Assembly (NCBI GenBank): GCA_019359515.1
Contig: JAHHHC010000034.1
Span: forward strand, 1-62,150
Source of the DNA: Desmonostoc vinosum HA7617-LM4
GTDB taxonomy: Bacteria > Cyanobacteriota > Cyanobacteriia > Cyanobacteriales > Nostocaceae
Direction: 5' to 3'
DNA length: 62,150 nt
Under the pieces are notes generated by a model, which was given only the letters and a program-made list of their open reading frames with translations, had not been told where the DNA came from and searched no databases. Of this stretch, positions 27,497-35,427 are shown one piece after another (position 1 is the stretch's first letter; every line of letters begins with the position of its first letter). Made by a program: the position numbers and the translations under genes.

Positions 27497-28870
27497 ATGA
27501 AACTACCACGATTTTTAATATCATTACTAATAGCCGTTGTTGTAGCTGTGCTTTGCTTTGAGCCTGCTGCTTGGGCATTTTGTGGATTTTATGTTGCCAA
27601 AGCCGATACGAAACTGTACAACAAAGCTTCTCAGGTGGTGATAGCACGGGATGGTAATCGCACCGTTCTGACGATGGCAAACGATTTTCAGGGTGAAGTG
27701 AAAGATTTTGCCATGGTTGTACCCGTGCCGACGGTACTGCAAAAAGAGCAAGTTCGCGTGGCTGAACCCAAGATTATTGAGCGCTTAGATGCTTTTAGCG
27801 CACCGCGATTGGTTGAATATTTTGATTCTGATCCTTGTGAGCCAATGTATGATGCTGTCAGACCGTCAGTACCACCTAGATCAGCAGTAAGCAATGAGAG
27901 TGGGCGTGGTAGAAGCGATCGCAGTTTGGGTGTGACAGTCGAAGCACGTTTCAATGTGGGCGAGTACGACATTGTGATCCTCAGTGCCAAAGAATCTGGT
28001 GGGCTAGAAACTTGGCTAAAACGCAATGGCTATAAAATTCCTAGAGGAGCAAAAAATTTACTTCAACCTTATATTCGCTCTAAGATGAAATTCTTTGTAG
28101 CTAAAGTAGACCTCAATAAATTCGAGGAATCTGGTTATCAATTTTTGCGTCCGCTACAAATTTCTTATCAATCACCCAAGTTCATGCTGCCAATTCGTTT
28201 AGGCATGATTAACGCCACAAAAGAACAGGATTTGATTGCTTACATTCTATCGCCCAATGGAGGAGCAGAAATTACTAATTACCGGACAGTGAAAATTCCC
28301 TCCAACACTAACATTCCTGTATTTGTTAAAGATGAATTTGGTGAATTTTACAAATCCATGTTTCAAACAGCCTACACTAAAGAAGCTCAAAAAGTTGGTT
28401 TCTTGGAATATGCGTGGGATATGGGAAGTTGCGATCCTTGTTCTGCTGACCCTCTAACTCCAGAAGAACTGAAGCAAGCAGGCGTATTTTGGTTAGATGA
28501 TAATTCTGCAAATAATACGCCTGCACCTCCCCGCTTTCGCCGTCCCCCCACCAGCAGCGTTTTCATCACGCGTTTACACATCCGCTATACCCGTGACAAA
28601 TTCCCCGAAGATCCAATGTTTCAGGCAACTTCTAACCGTGAATCTTTCCAAGGGCGTTATATCCTCCAACATCCATTCACCGGAGAAATCACCTGTCCAG
28701 CAGGTAGAGAATATAAGCGGTCTTTGCCTAGACGTTTTGAACAAGAAGCACAAACTCTCGCTAAGCTAACCAACTGGAATATCCAAGATATCCGTAACAA
28801 AATGAAGCTAAGTGTAGGTAATCTCTCGTATTCTTGGTGGGAAAATTTCTTATCTTTGCTGGGATTGTAA
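27497..28870 (+). CDS. DUF2330 exported protein
   Basis: 457 residues from the ATG at 27497, chosen because it places the signal peptide FLISLLIAVVVAVLCFEPAAWA at the N-terminus; an ATG at 27479 lies in repeat DNA. The mature protein starts FCGFYVAKADTKLYNKASQV and continues NDFQGEVKDFAMVVPVPTVL, both typical of DUF2330. Several cysteines (DPCEP, SCDPC) fit a periplasmic protein with disulfides. Starting 2 bp after the NqrB/RnfD-like gene, it is clearly co-transcribed, and I recall such pairing elsewhere. Function unknown; it may assist cofactor insertion or act as an exported redox partner. Confidence 0.82.
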   Translation: MKLPRFLISLLIAVVVAVLCFEPAAWAFCGFYVAKADTKLYNKASQVVIARDGNRTVLTMANDFQGEVKDFAMVVPVPTVLQKEQVRVAEPKIIERLDAFSAPRLVEYFDSDPCEPMYDAVRPSVPPRSAVSNESGRGRSDRSLGVTVEARFNVGEYDIVILSAKESGGLETWLKRNGYKIPRGAKNLLQPYIRSKMKFFVAKVDLNKFEESGYQFLRPLQISYQSPKFMLPIRLGMINATKEQDLIAYILSPNGGAEITNYRTVKIPSNTNIPVFVKDEFGEFYKSMFQTAYTKEAQKVGFLEYAWDMGSCDPCSADPLTPEELKQAGVFWLDDNSANNTPAPPRFRRPPTSSVFITRLHIRYTRDKFPEDPMFQATSNRESFQGRYILQHPFTGEITCPAGREYKRSLPRRFEQEAQTLAKLTNWNIQDIRNKMKLSVGNLSYSWWENFLSLLGL

Positions 28871-28893
28871 AATCAAGTTTCGTCTAAGAGGTT

Positions 28894-29057
28894 GTTTGAA
28901 AAGTCTAAATTAATACTAACCTCGGCGATTAGAAATCGCGACTATACAGACAAAACCCACCTCCGTGGGTTTCAAGAACTCGATTTTACGTGTTTTCCAA
29001 AGGAGGTGGACTTCGCTTGTGTAGTAGCGAATTATATTCGCCCAAAACTTTTCAAAC
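28894..29057. mobile_element. Repeat H, complete copy (164 bp)
   Basis: Ends gtttgaaaagt and acttttcaaac form 11-bp inverted repeats. The interior contains hairpins gcgattagaaatcgc and acccacctccgtgggt. Its right part is the empty-site version of the split copy at 753-896. It fills most of the 335-bp gap between the DUF2330 gene and the kinase gene. Confidence 0.75.
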
Positions 29058-29205
29058 TTTTGTGTAGGCTGGGAATGGGGCCAAGAAAAATATAAAATCT
29101 TGTTACACAAGCGAGCAGAACCTTATCTGAACCATAAACCATAACCATCTATGGTAATCCTCAACAGAAATGGTATAAAAATTTCAGAGGAAAGTGGTGA
29201 CTTGA

Positions 29206-30609
29206 ATGATCGGTCAAATTATCGGTGGACGCTACCAAATTATTGAAGTACTTGGAAAAGGGGGATTTGGAGTTACTTTCACAGCCATTGACACAGGACG
29301 GCCGGGAAATCCTCGCTGTGTAGTCAAGCAGTTTAAACCAGTGTCCACCGACTCATATATTTTGCAAGTTGGCAAAAGATTATTTGATACCGAAGCAGAA
29401 AAGCTGGAAAGATTAGGTAATCATGACAGAATTCCCCGACTTTTGGCGTATTTTCAAGAACAAGAGGAATTTTATCTAGTACAGGAATATATAGAAGGTC
29501 ATGACTTAAGCCGAGAATTAATCTCTGGTACACAACTGAGTGAAGCTTATGTCGTCAAACTTCTACTAGATATTTTGGAAGTATTAGTTTTTGTCCATCA
29601 ACAAAACTTAATTCATCGGGATCTCAAACCCTCAAATATTCGCCGTCGCCAAATTGATGGTCAAATTGTATTAATTGACTTTGGTGCAGTTAAAGAAATT
29701 ACCACTCAAGTTGTTAATTCCCAAGGACAGCCTCTTTTTACTGTTCCTATCGGTACTGGTGGTTACATCCCCAGTGAACAAGCGAAGGGGCAACCCACAT
29801 TTTGTAGCGATATTTATGCAGTTGGGATGATTGCTATCCAAGCTTTAACAGGGCTAAATCCTGCCTTGGGAGAACTGACTACCCACCCCCAAACAGGGGA
29901 AATCGTGTGGCGCGATCGCGCTCAAGTTAGTCCTAAACTAGCAAATATCATCGATAAAATGGTGCGTTATGACTATCGTCAGCGTTACCAGTCAGCAGAT
30001 GAAGTATTACAGGCTATCAAAGCAATATCCCCTAAATTTCCGCCTAAAAAACTTTGGTTGGGTGTAGGGATATTAGCAGTAATTACGCCTTTAGTGCTGT
30101 GGATATTCTATCAATCAACTAATTCTAAACCAACTCTGGCAACCTACGAAAATCGTGATTCTGGCATTACAATCAAATATCCCGAAAACTGGAAACTCAA
30201 AAAAACAGGTGATGATTTTGGTGAGTTAATCAAATTCGTCCCTAAAAATCAAAAACAAACAGATTCCTGTTTATTGGAAGTCACAGTAAATATCAGCGAT
30301 TTACCCGAACAACTATTATCACTAAATGAATATAAAAACTTGGTTTTACAGAGAATTAAAAATAATAGCTTAAATCAACAAATAATTGATGCTTCTCAAC
30401 CAGAAACAACATTATCAAAGTTTAATGCTTATAAATTAATTTATACTCGTCAAGAACAACAATGTAACCTCAAAGTAATGGAAATTGGAACAGTCCGAAA
30501 TGGCAACGCTTATTACATTACTTATACAGCCGAGATTAACAAATATCCTCAGTTTTTACCAACTGTCGAAGAAATTGTCAATTCACTACAAATCATGCAA
30601 GTTCAATAG
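29206..30609 (+). CDS. Serine/threonine protein kinase with extracytoplasmic PsbP-like domain
   Basis: 467 residues. Kinase domain 1-275: glycine loop GKGGFGVTF, Lys in CVVKQF, catalytic IHRDLKPSNI, DFG in LIDFGAVKEI, and a GTGGYIPSEQ activation segment typical of cyanobacterial Hanks kinases. A single membrane helix (WLGVGILAVITPLVLWIFY) follows at about 284-303. The C-terminal 150 residues begin ENRDSGITIKYPENWKL, the opener of PsbP-like/DUF1795-type domains, and would lie on the periplasmic or lumenal side as a sensor. Stand-alone gene with repeats either side; its substrate is unknown. Confidence 0.88.
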   Translation: MIGQIIGGRYQIIEVLGKGGFGVTFTAIDTGRPGNPRCVVKQFKPVSTDSYILQVGKRLFDTEAEKLERLGNHDRIPRLLAYFQEQEEFYLVQEYIEGHDLSRELISGTQLSEAYVVKLLLDILEVLVFVHQQNLIHRDLKPSNIRRRQIDGQIVLIDFGAVKEITTQVVNSQGQPLFTVPIGTGGYIPSEQAKGQPTFCSDIYAVGMIAIQALTGLNPALGELTTHPQTGEIVWRDRAQVSPKLANIIDKMVRYDYRQRYQSADEVLQAIKAISPKFPPKKLWLGVGILAVITPLVLWIFYQSTNSKPTLATYENRDSGITIKYPENWKLKKTGDDFGELIKFVPKNQKQTDSCLLEVTVNISDLPEQLLSLNEYKNLVLQRIKNNSLNQQIIDASQPETTLSKFNAYKLIYTRQEQQCNLKVMEIGTVRNGNAYYITYTAEINKYPQFLPTVEEIVNSLQIMQVQ

Positions 30610-30656
30610 ATCTGTTTTGGGAATACAGATGATGATTTCGCATTTTTCGCTAATCA

Positions 30657-30834
30657 TAGGACTTACGCACTGTACAAAATAACTATCTTGTGTATCAACG
30701 TAAATACGTTGTTTCAGGCTTTTGTCAATCACCCTTGATTGGGTGCGATCGCTAAAATTTCATTGAAAAATCTAGCTATAAGCCTTGAAAACTATACCTG
30801 TTATTTTGACTTTTCTGTCAATGCGTAAGTCCTA
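30657..30834. mobile_element. Repeat F (178 bp MITE) with AATCA target duplication
   Basis: 13-bp perfect inverted ends TAGGACTTACGCA / TGCGTAAGTCCTA. AATCA precedes it at 30652-30656 and follows at 30835-30839. The uninterrupted target, with a single AATCA, is present at 31174-31178. No coding sequence. The transposase family behind these ends is not identified here. Confidence 0.85.
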
Positions 30835-30859
30835 AATCAGTTAAGATAATATTCATCAA

Positions 30860-31028
30860 TAGACTTCTTGCAAAAATACTTGAACCGTCAGAGACTCAAG
30901 TCTCTGCCTAATAGCAAAAGTCCGTTGAAACGGACTAAAAATACTGTTATTAGTCGGTTTCAACCGACTAGAATTATCAGCCAGAAAACTTATTTTCTGG
31001 CGAGTATCCGACTTTTGCAAGAGGTCTA
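30860..31028. mobile_element. MITE B, copy 4 (inverted)
   Basis: 169 bp, TA at both ends. In the orientation of copy 1, its first large palindrome has a GA centre and the second TC. It lies 20 bp beyond the target duplication of element F. A 97-codon minus-strand frame running through it is spurious. Confidence 0.9.
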
Positions 31029-31184
31029 ATAAATTTGCAAAAGTCCTTCTTTGCGTTCTCTTCTCTTCGCCTCTGCATGTTAGCGATCGCGTTGGCGAAG
31101 CCTCTCGTAGAGAAGCGGGGCGTAGCCCAACAAAAAAAGATTTATGCAAAGTGATGATTTCGCATTTTTCGCTAATCAGTTAAG

Positions 31185-31307
31185 TTGATTTCTAGGAAAG
31201 AATGTACCAAAACCATTGGTTTCGACTTCGCTCAACCAACTGAGTAGTCGAGAGTTGAGCGAAGTCGAAACTCGTCATCATAGGTATTTTTTTAATTAGA
31301 AATCATC
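31185..31307. mobile_element. Element J (123 bp) with TAAG target duplication
   Basis: Short inverted ends GATTTCTA / TAGAAATC. The interior is dominated by an 18-bp perfect stem, gtttcgacttcgctcaac / gttgagcgaagtcgaaac. TAAG occurs at 31181-31184 and 31308-31311. The empty version is at 30841-30844 in the upstream duplicate. It ends 48 bp before the LRR-Roc-COR start codon, so it may affect that promoter. Confidence 0.7.
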
Positions 31308-31355
31308 TAAGATAATCTTCATCAATCTTCTTTCCTTACCCTTTTGCTTGGAATT

Positions 31356-34187
31356 ATGACGCAGGATGAGTTATTAGTACTGATAGATCGCGCGGTGGCT
31401 GAGGGTTGGCGAGAATTAGACTTGTCGGGACAGGAGTTGACTGAGTTACCTGTGGAAATTGGTAAGTTGCAGCAGCTTGAGTCTTTGATTTTGGGAAGGC
31501 AGGTTGAAGGTTATGAACTAGTAGGAAACCGCTATCTTGAAAAGGTTTCAGGCAACAATTTAAAAACGCTGCCACTCGAACTATTGGATTTGCCTAATTT
31601 GCGTAAATTGGATGTTAGTGGCAATCCTTTAGAGAACATTCCCGATGTGGTAACGCAAATACTACATTTAGAGGAACTTATCTTAATTCGAGTGGAGCTA
31701 ACTGAAATACCAGAGGCGATCGCTAAATTAACCAATCTGAGGGAGCTTCACCTCAGTTCTAACCAAATAACCCAGATACCAGAGGCGATCGCTAAATTAA
31801 CCAATCTGAGGGAGCTTGACCTCCGTAACAACCAAATAACCCAGATACCAGAGGCGATCGCTAATTTAACCAATCTGAGGGAGCTTCACCTCCATAACAA
31901 CCAAATAACCCAGATACCAGAGGCGATCACTAAATTAACCAATCTGACGCAGCTTCACCTCCGTAACAACCAAATAACCCAGATACCAGAGGCGATCGCT
32001 AAATTAAGCAATCTGACGCAGCTTGACCTCCATAACAACCAAATAACCCAGATACCAGAGGCGATCGCTAAATTAAGCAATCTGACGCAGCTTCACCTCC
32101 ATAACAACCAAATAACCCAGATACCAGAGGCGATCGCTAAATTAAGCAATCTGACGCAGCTTCACCTCAGTGGCAACCAAATAACCCAGATACCAGAGGC
32201 GATCGCGCAATTAACCAATCTGACGCAGCTTATCCTCCATAACAACAAAATAACCCAGATACCAGAGGCACTGGCTAAATTAAGCAATCTGACGCAGCTT
32301 ATCCTCTATAACAACCAAATAACCCAGATACCAGAGGTGATCGCTAAATTAAGCAATCTGACGCAGCTTTACCTCGGTGGCAACCAAATAACCCAGATAC
32401 CAGAGGCACTGGCTAAATTAAGCAATCTGACGCAGCTTGACCTCAGTGGCAACCAAATAACCCAGATACCAGAGGCGATCGCGCAATTAACCAATCTGAC
32501 CAGGCTTGACCTCGGTGGCAACCAAATAACCCAAATTCCATTAGAAATTCTTAATTCAAAAGATGCAAAAGAGATTTTTAATTACTTGAGGCAAATTCGC
32601 ACAAGTGAAACTCGACCATTACACGAAGCCAAACTCTTGCTCGTCGGACAAGGCAGCGTCGGCAAAACATCCCTCATCGAGCGACTAATCCGCAATCAAT
32701 ATGACAAAAATCAACCCCAAACCGACGGACTCAATGTGGAAACTTGGAACGTGCAGGTCGAGAGCAAGAACATCCGCCTCAATGTTTGGGACTTTGGCGG
32801 ACAGGAAATTTATCATGCCACCCATCAGTTTTTTCTGACTAAGCGCAGCCTCTATCTTCTCGTTTGTAATTGTCGCACCAGTGAAGAAGAAAACCGCATC
32901 GAATATTGGCTGAAACTAATCGAAAGCTTCGGCGGACAGTCCCCCGTGATTATCGTTGGCAACAAAAAAGACGAACAACCCCTCGACATCAACCGCAAGG
33001 CATTACGCGAAAAATATCCCAACATCCAAGACATTATCGAAACCTCCTGTCAAGACAATGCCGGCATTGATGAACTTTACACCGCAATTGTGCAGCAAAT
33101 CGCCAACCTCAAAGAAGTCTACGACCTTCTACCTTTGACATGGTTTGAGGTTAAACAACAACTCGAATCCATGCCTCAAGACTTCATCACCTACAACAGC
33201 TACATTGGCATCTGCCACCAAAACAAAATTCCCGAAGACCAAAACCAAGAGCAACTCATCGACTTGCTGCATCGACTCGGCTTAGTTCTCAACTTCCGCG
33301 ATCATCCCATCCTCAAAGATACCAACGTCCTCAAACCCAACTGGGTGACAGAAGGCATTTACGCACTCTTGAGCGATGAAACCCTCAAAACTAAAACCAA
33401 AGGCATTTTCACTCACGCCGATCTCACCCACATCCTCAATCCAGAACGCTATCCTACGGTGCGTCACGAGTATCTAATCGGACTGATGAAAGAATTTAAG
33501 CTTTGCTTTGCACTAGAATGTCACCCACCACAATTTCTGATTCCGGGACTTTTGCCAAAAGACCAACCAGACGAAACAGAACTAGAAGGCGAAACCCTCG
33601 AATTTCAATACCATTACAAAGTTCTCCCCGAAAGCATCATCTCCCGCTTCATCGTCATCACCCACGATAAAATTCATCAGCAACTCTATTGGCGCAGTGG
33701 CGTAATGCTTGCGTATCAAGAAAACAACAAAATCTACAACGTTGCTCGCATCAAAGCTGATCCCGAAGACAAAAAAATCTTCATCACCATTAGCGGACGT
33801 AAAGAAACCCGTCGCTTATTTCTCGGTATCCTCCGCGATGTCTTTAAAAAAATCCACAACACCCTCCCCAACCTCGAAATCAGCGAATGGGTTCCCGTCC
33901 CCAACTATCCCAAACACGAGCCGCTCAAATACTCAGAACTACTCGGACTCGAAGCGATGGGAGAAACCCATAAAGTTATTGGTGAACTCCAGATCAAACT
34001 CGATTTACGTCAACTTTTAGATGGCTACGAAGACATTAGAACACGTCAAAATATTAATATAGAAAGAGATGACTCACCTGTTACAGTTAATGTCCATTAT
34101 AGCGATCGCCGTTCTAAAACCATTAACCAACATGGAGAAGGCGATAATTTTGGTGGCGATCAAGTCAAAGGCAATAAAACAGGATGA
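31356..34187 (+). CDS. LRR-Roc-COR GTPase (Roco protein) with C-terminal GDN/GD tail
   Basis: 943 residues from the ATG at 31356 (a TTG at 31344 was rejected). Order: irregular LRRs (20-115), twelve near-identical 23-residue LRRs (about 116-392), Roc GTPase (about 410-590), COR dimerisation domain (about 595-880), polar tail. Roc motifs: P-loop GQGSVGKTS, switch WDFGGQEIYHATHQFF, and NKKD for guanine. Bacterial Roco proteins cycle between GTP and GDP states through COR dimers; the family includes human LRRK2. The tail SKTINQHGEGDNFGGDQV recurs in altered form in the third gene. The stop overlaps the next start by 4 bp (ATGA). Confidence 0.93.
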   Translation: MTQDELLVLIDRAVAEGWRELDLSGQELTELPVEIGKLQQLESLILGRQVEGYELVGNRYLEKVSGNNLKTLPLELLDLPNLRKLDVSGNPLENIPDVVTQILHLEELILIRVELTEIPEAIAKLTNLRELHLSSNQITQIPEAIAKLTNLRELDLRNNQITQIPEAIANLTNLRELHLHNNQITQIPEAITKLTNLTQLHLRNNQITQIPEAIAKLSNLTQLDLHNNQITQIPEAIAKLSNLTQLHLHNNQITQIPEAIAKLSNLTQLHLSGNQITQIPEAIAQLTNLTQLILHNNKITQIPEALAKLSNLTQLILYNNQITQIPEVIAKLSNLTQLYLGGNQITQIPEALAKLSNLTQLDLSGNQITQIPEAIAQLTNLTRLDLGGNQITQIPLEILNSKDAKEIFNYLRQIRTSETRPLHEAKLLLVGQGSVGKTSLIERLIRNQYDKNQPQTDGLNVETWNVQVESKNIRLNVWDFGGQEIYHATHQFFLTKRSLYLLVCNCRTSEEENRIEYWLKLIESFGGQSPVIIVGNKKDEQPLDINRKALREKYPNIQDIIETSCQDNAGIDELYTAIVQQIANLKEVYDLLPLTWFEVKQQLESMPQDFITYNSYIGICHQNKIPEDQNQEQLIDLLHRLGLVLNFRDHPILKDTNVLKPNWVTEGIYALLSDETLKTKTKGIFTHADLTHILNPERYPTVRHEYLIGLMKEFKLCFALECHPPQFLIPGLLPKDQPDETELEGETLEFQYHYKVLPESIISRFIVITHDKIHQQLYWRSGVMLAYQENNKIYNVARIKADPEDKKIFITISGRKETRRLFLGILRDVFKKIHNTLPNLEISEWVPVPNYPKHEPLKYSELLGLEAMGETHKVIGELQIKLDLRQLLDGYEDIRTRQNINIERDDSPVTVNVHYSDRRSKTINQHGEGDNFGGDQVKGNKTG
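31704..32531 (+). repeat. Twelve 69-bp tandem repeats encoding LRRs
   Basis: Units encode ITQIPEAIAKLxNLxxLxLxNNQ. They are nearly identical at the DNA level, including silent positions, so they expanded or were homogenised recently. Eight of twelve contain GCGATCGC at the same place; unit 4 (gcgatcac), units 9 and 11 (gcactggc) and unit 10 (gtgatcgc) differ. Variation concentrates at two or three surface positions per unit. Confidence 0.95.
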
Positions 34188-34519
34188 AGTTACCCAACTT
34201 TGAATTAGCCTTTATTGATTGCAATAAACTCCGTAACTATAGCCTCAACGCCCAACACAATCGCGGAAAGCACAAAGCCAGATTATTTGCCGCTATTCTA
34301 GACTTAGATAGCAATGATGCAGAAATTCTGCAAATGCTAATCGAAGATGCGATTCAGAATTATGAAGCAATCCCCAGCCTGTTAGATGAATATGGTCAAC
34401 GCTATATCGTAGATTTTCCCATCACCCGCAACCAAAACACTGCTAACATCCGCACAACTTGGATCGTCCGCCCCACCGAAGATTTTCCTCGTTTCGTTAG
34501 TTGCTATATTTTGAGGTAA
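34184..34519 (+). CDS. DUF6883-type protein
   Basis: 111 residues. MKLPNFELAFIDCNKLRNYS followed by QHNRGKHKARLFAAIL matches the start of DUF6883 proteins as I remember them (a leucine-proline opener, a K-DYLL-like helix, and HPxGxxKA). The C-terminal half TTWIVRPTEDFPRFVSCYIL is also typical. DUF6883 genes are commonly followed by DUF4926 genes in cyanobacteria, as here, and are often discussed as toxin-antitoxin-like pairs without proof. It overlaps the LRR-Roc-COR gene by 4 bp and the DUF4926 gene by 1 bp. Confidence 0.75.
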   Translation: MKLPNFELAFIDCNKLRNYSLNAQHNRGKHKARLFAAILDLDSNDAEILQMLIEDAIQNYEAIPSLLDEYGQRYIVDFPITRNQNTANIRTTWIVRPTEDFPRFVSCYILR

Positions 34520-35181
34520 TGCCCATGCTTGCGACCCCAAATACACTAAATTTATTAGATATTGTTGCTCTTAAAATCCCCTTATCCGAACATAACCTCC
34601 TTGCGGGTCAAGTGGGAACCATTGTCGAAATCCTCGCCCCCGAAGTATACGAAGTAGAATTCAGCGATGATGACGGTCAAACCTATGCCATGCAAGCCTT
34701 ACCAGCCCATCAGCTTCTTAAACTCTATTACAAACCCCTAAAAACTATGTCTAACACCATCAATCAATTCGGCAAAGGCGATAACGTTGCAGGTGATAAA
34801 ATCCAAAATGATTTCAAAGACGCAACTATCGGAATTGTCGCTCAAAACAAAGCCCAAGTCACAGTCAGCAACCTTAATCAAACAAGTGGCGCAAGCGTAG
34901 CAGAACTAATGCAAATCATCAGCACCATGCGCCAAACTGTCGCCCAATTTCCGCCAGAAATCCGCGACGACATCATCATTGATATTGATGATGTAGAAGC
35001 AGAAATTCAAAAGCCAGAAAAAGAACGCAATTTACCCAAACTCAAAAAGCGTTTACTAGCTTTAATAACTGCTGCTACTCTAGTCGCTGCCCCGATCGCA
35101 GGTATAACAGACTTTACAAATAATATTATGGAAATAGCGGACAAAGTAAACATCGAACTCAAGCTGCCCTCTGCTCAATAG
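34519..35181 (+). CDS. DUF4926 domain fused to a GDN/GD motif and hydrophobic C-terminal module
   Basis: 220 residues from the ATG at 34519, which overlaps the previous stop (TAATG); an ATG at 34525 is the alternative. Residues about 8-70 are a DUF4926 domain (LDIVALKIPL, GQVGTIVEIL, EVEFSDDDG). Next comes MSNTINQFGKGDNVAGDKIQ (77-96), similar to the LRR-Roc-COR tail, then a Ser/Thr/Asn-rich stretch, charged helices with AQFPPEIRDDIIIDIDDVEA, and a hydrophobic segment LLALITAATLVAAPIAGITD. Free DUF4926 proteins are only about 70-80 residues, so this is a fusion. Residue 77 (ATG at 34747) could start a shorter product. A membrane-active effector role is an inference. Confidence 0.78.
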   Translation: MPMLATPNTLNLLDIVALKIPLSEHNLLAGQVGTIVEILAPEVYEVEFSDDDGQTYAMQALPAHQLLKLYYKPLKTMSNTINQFGKGDNVAGDKIQNDFKDATIGIVAQNKAQVTVSNLNQTSGASVAELMQIISTMRQTVAQFPPEIRDDIIIDIDDVEAEIQKPEKERNLPKLKKRLLALITAATLVAAPIAGITDFTNNIMEIADKVNIELKLPSAQ

Positions 35182-35258
35182 ACTTTTATAATTCTAGAGG
35201 CGATCGCATAGCTGGAAATAGGGAACAAGGAACAGGTATTTTCATCCAATTTATCTAA

Positions 35259-35427
35259 TAGACCTCTTGCAAAAGCCAGATACTCGCCAGAAAATAAATT
35301 TTCTGGCTGATAACTCAAGTCGGTTTCAACCGACTAATAACAGTATTTTTAGTCCGTTGAAACGGACTTTTGCTATTAGGCAGAGACTTGAGTCTCTGAC
35401 GGTTCAAGTATTTTTGCAAGAAGTCTA
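35259..35427. mobile_element. MITE B, copy 5
   Basis: 169 bp with TA at both ends. The second palindrome has a GA centre here. Its right end overlaps the last codon of the converging cheA-like gene: the terminal TA plus the preceding C of the element read as the stop TAG on the minus strand. Confidence 0.92.

Noticed and set aside
30856-31149. 97-codon minus-strand frame
   Set aside because: It runs through MITE B and a neighbouring dispersed repeat; the sequence has no protein-like conservation.
31704-32531. Regular repeats that could suggest a CRISPR array
   Set aside because: Units are 69 bp with no unique spacers, in frame, and encode leucine-rich repeats.
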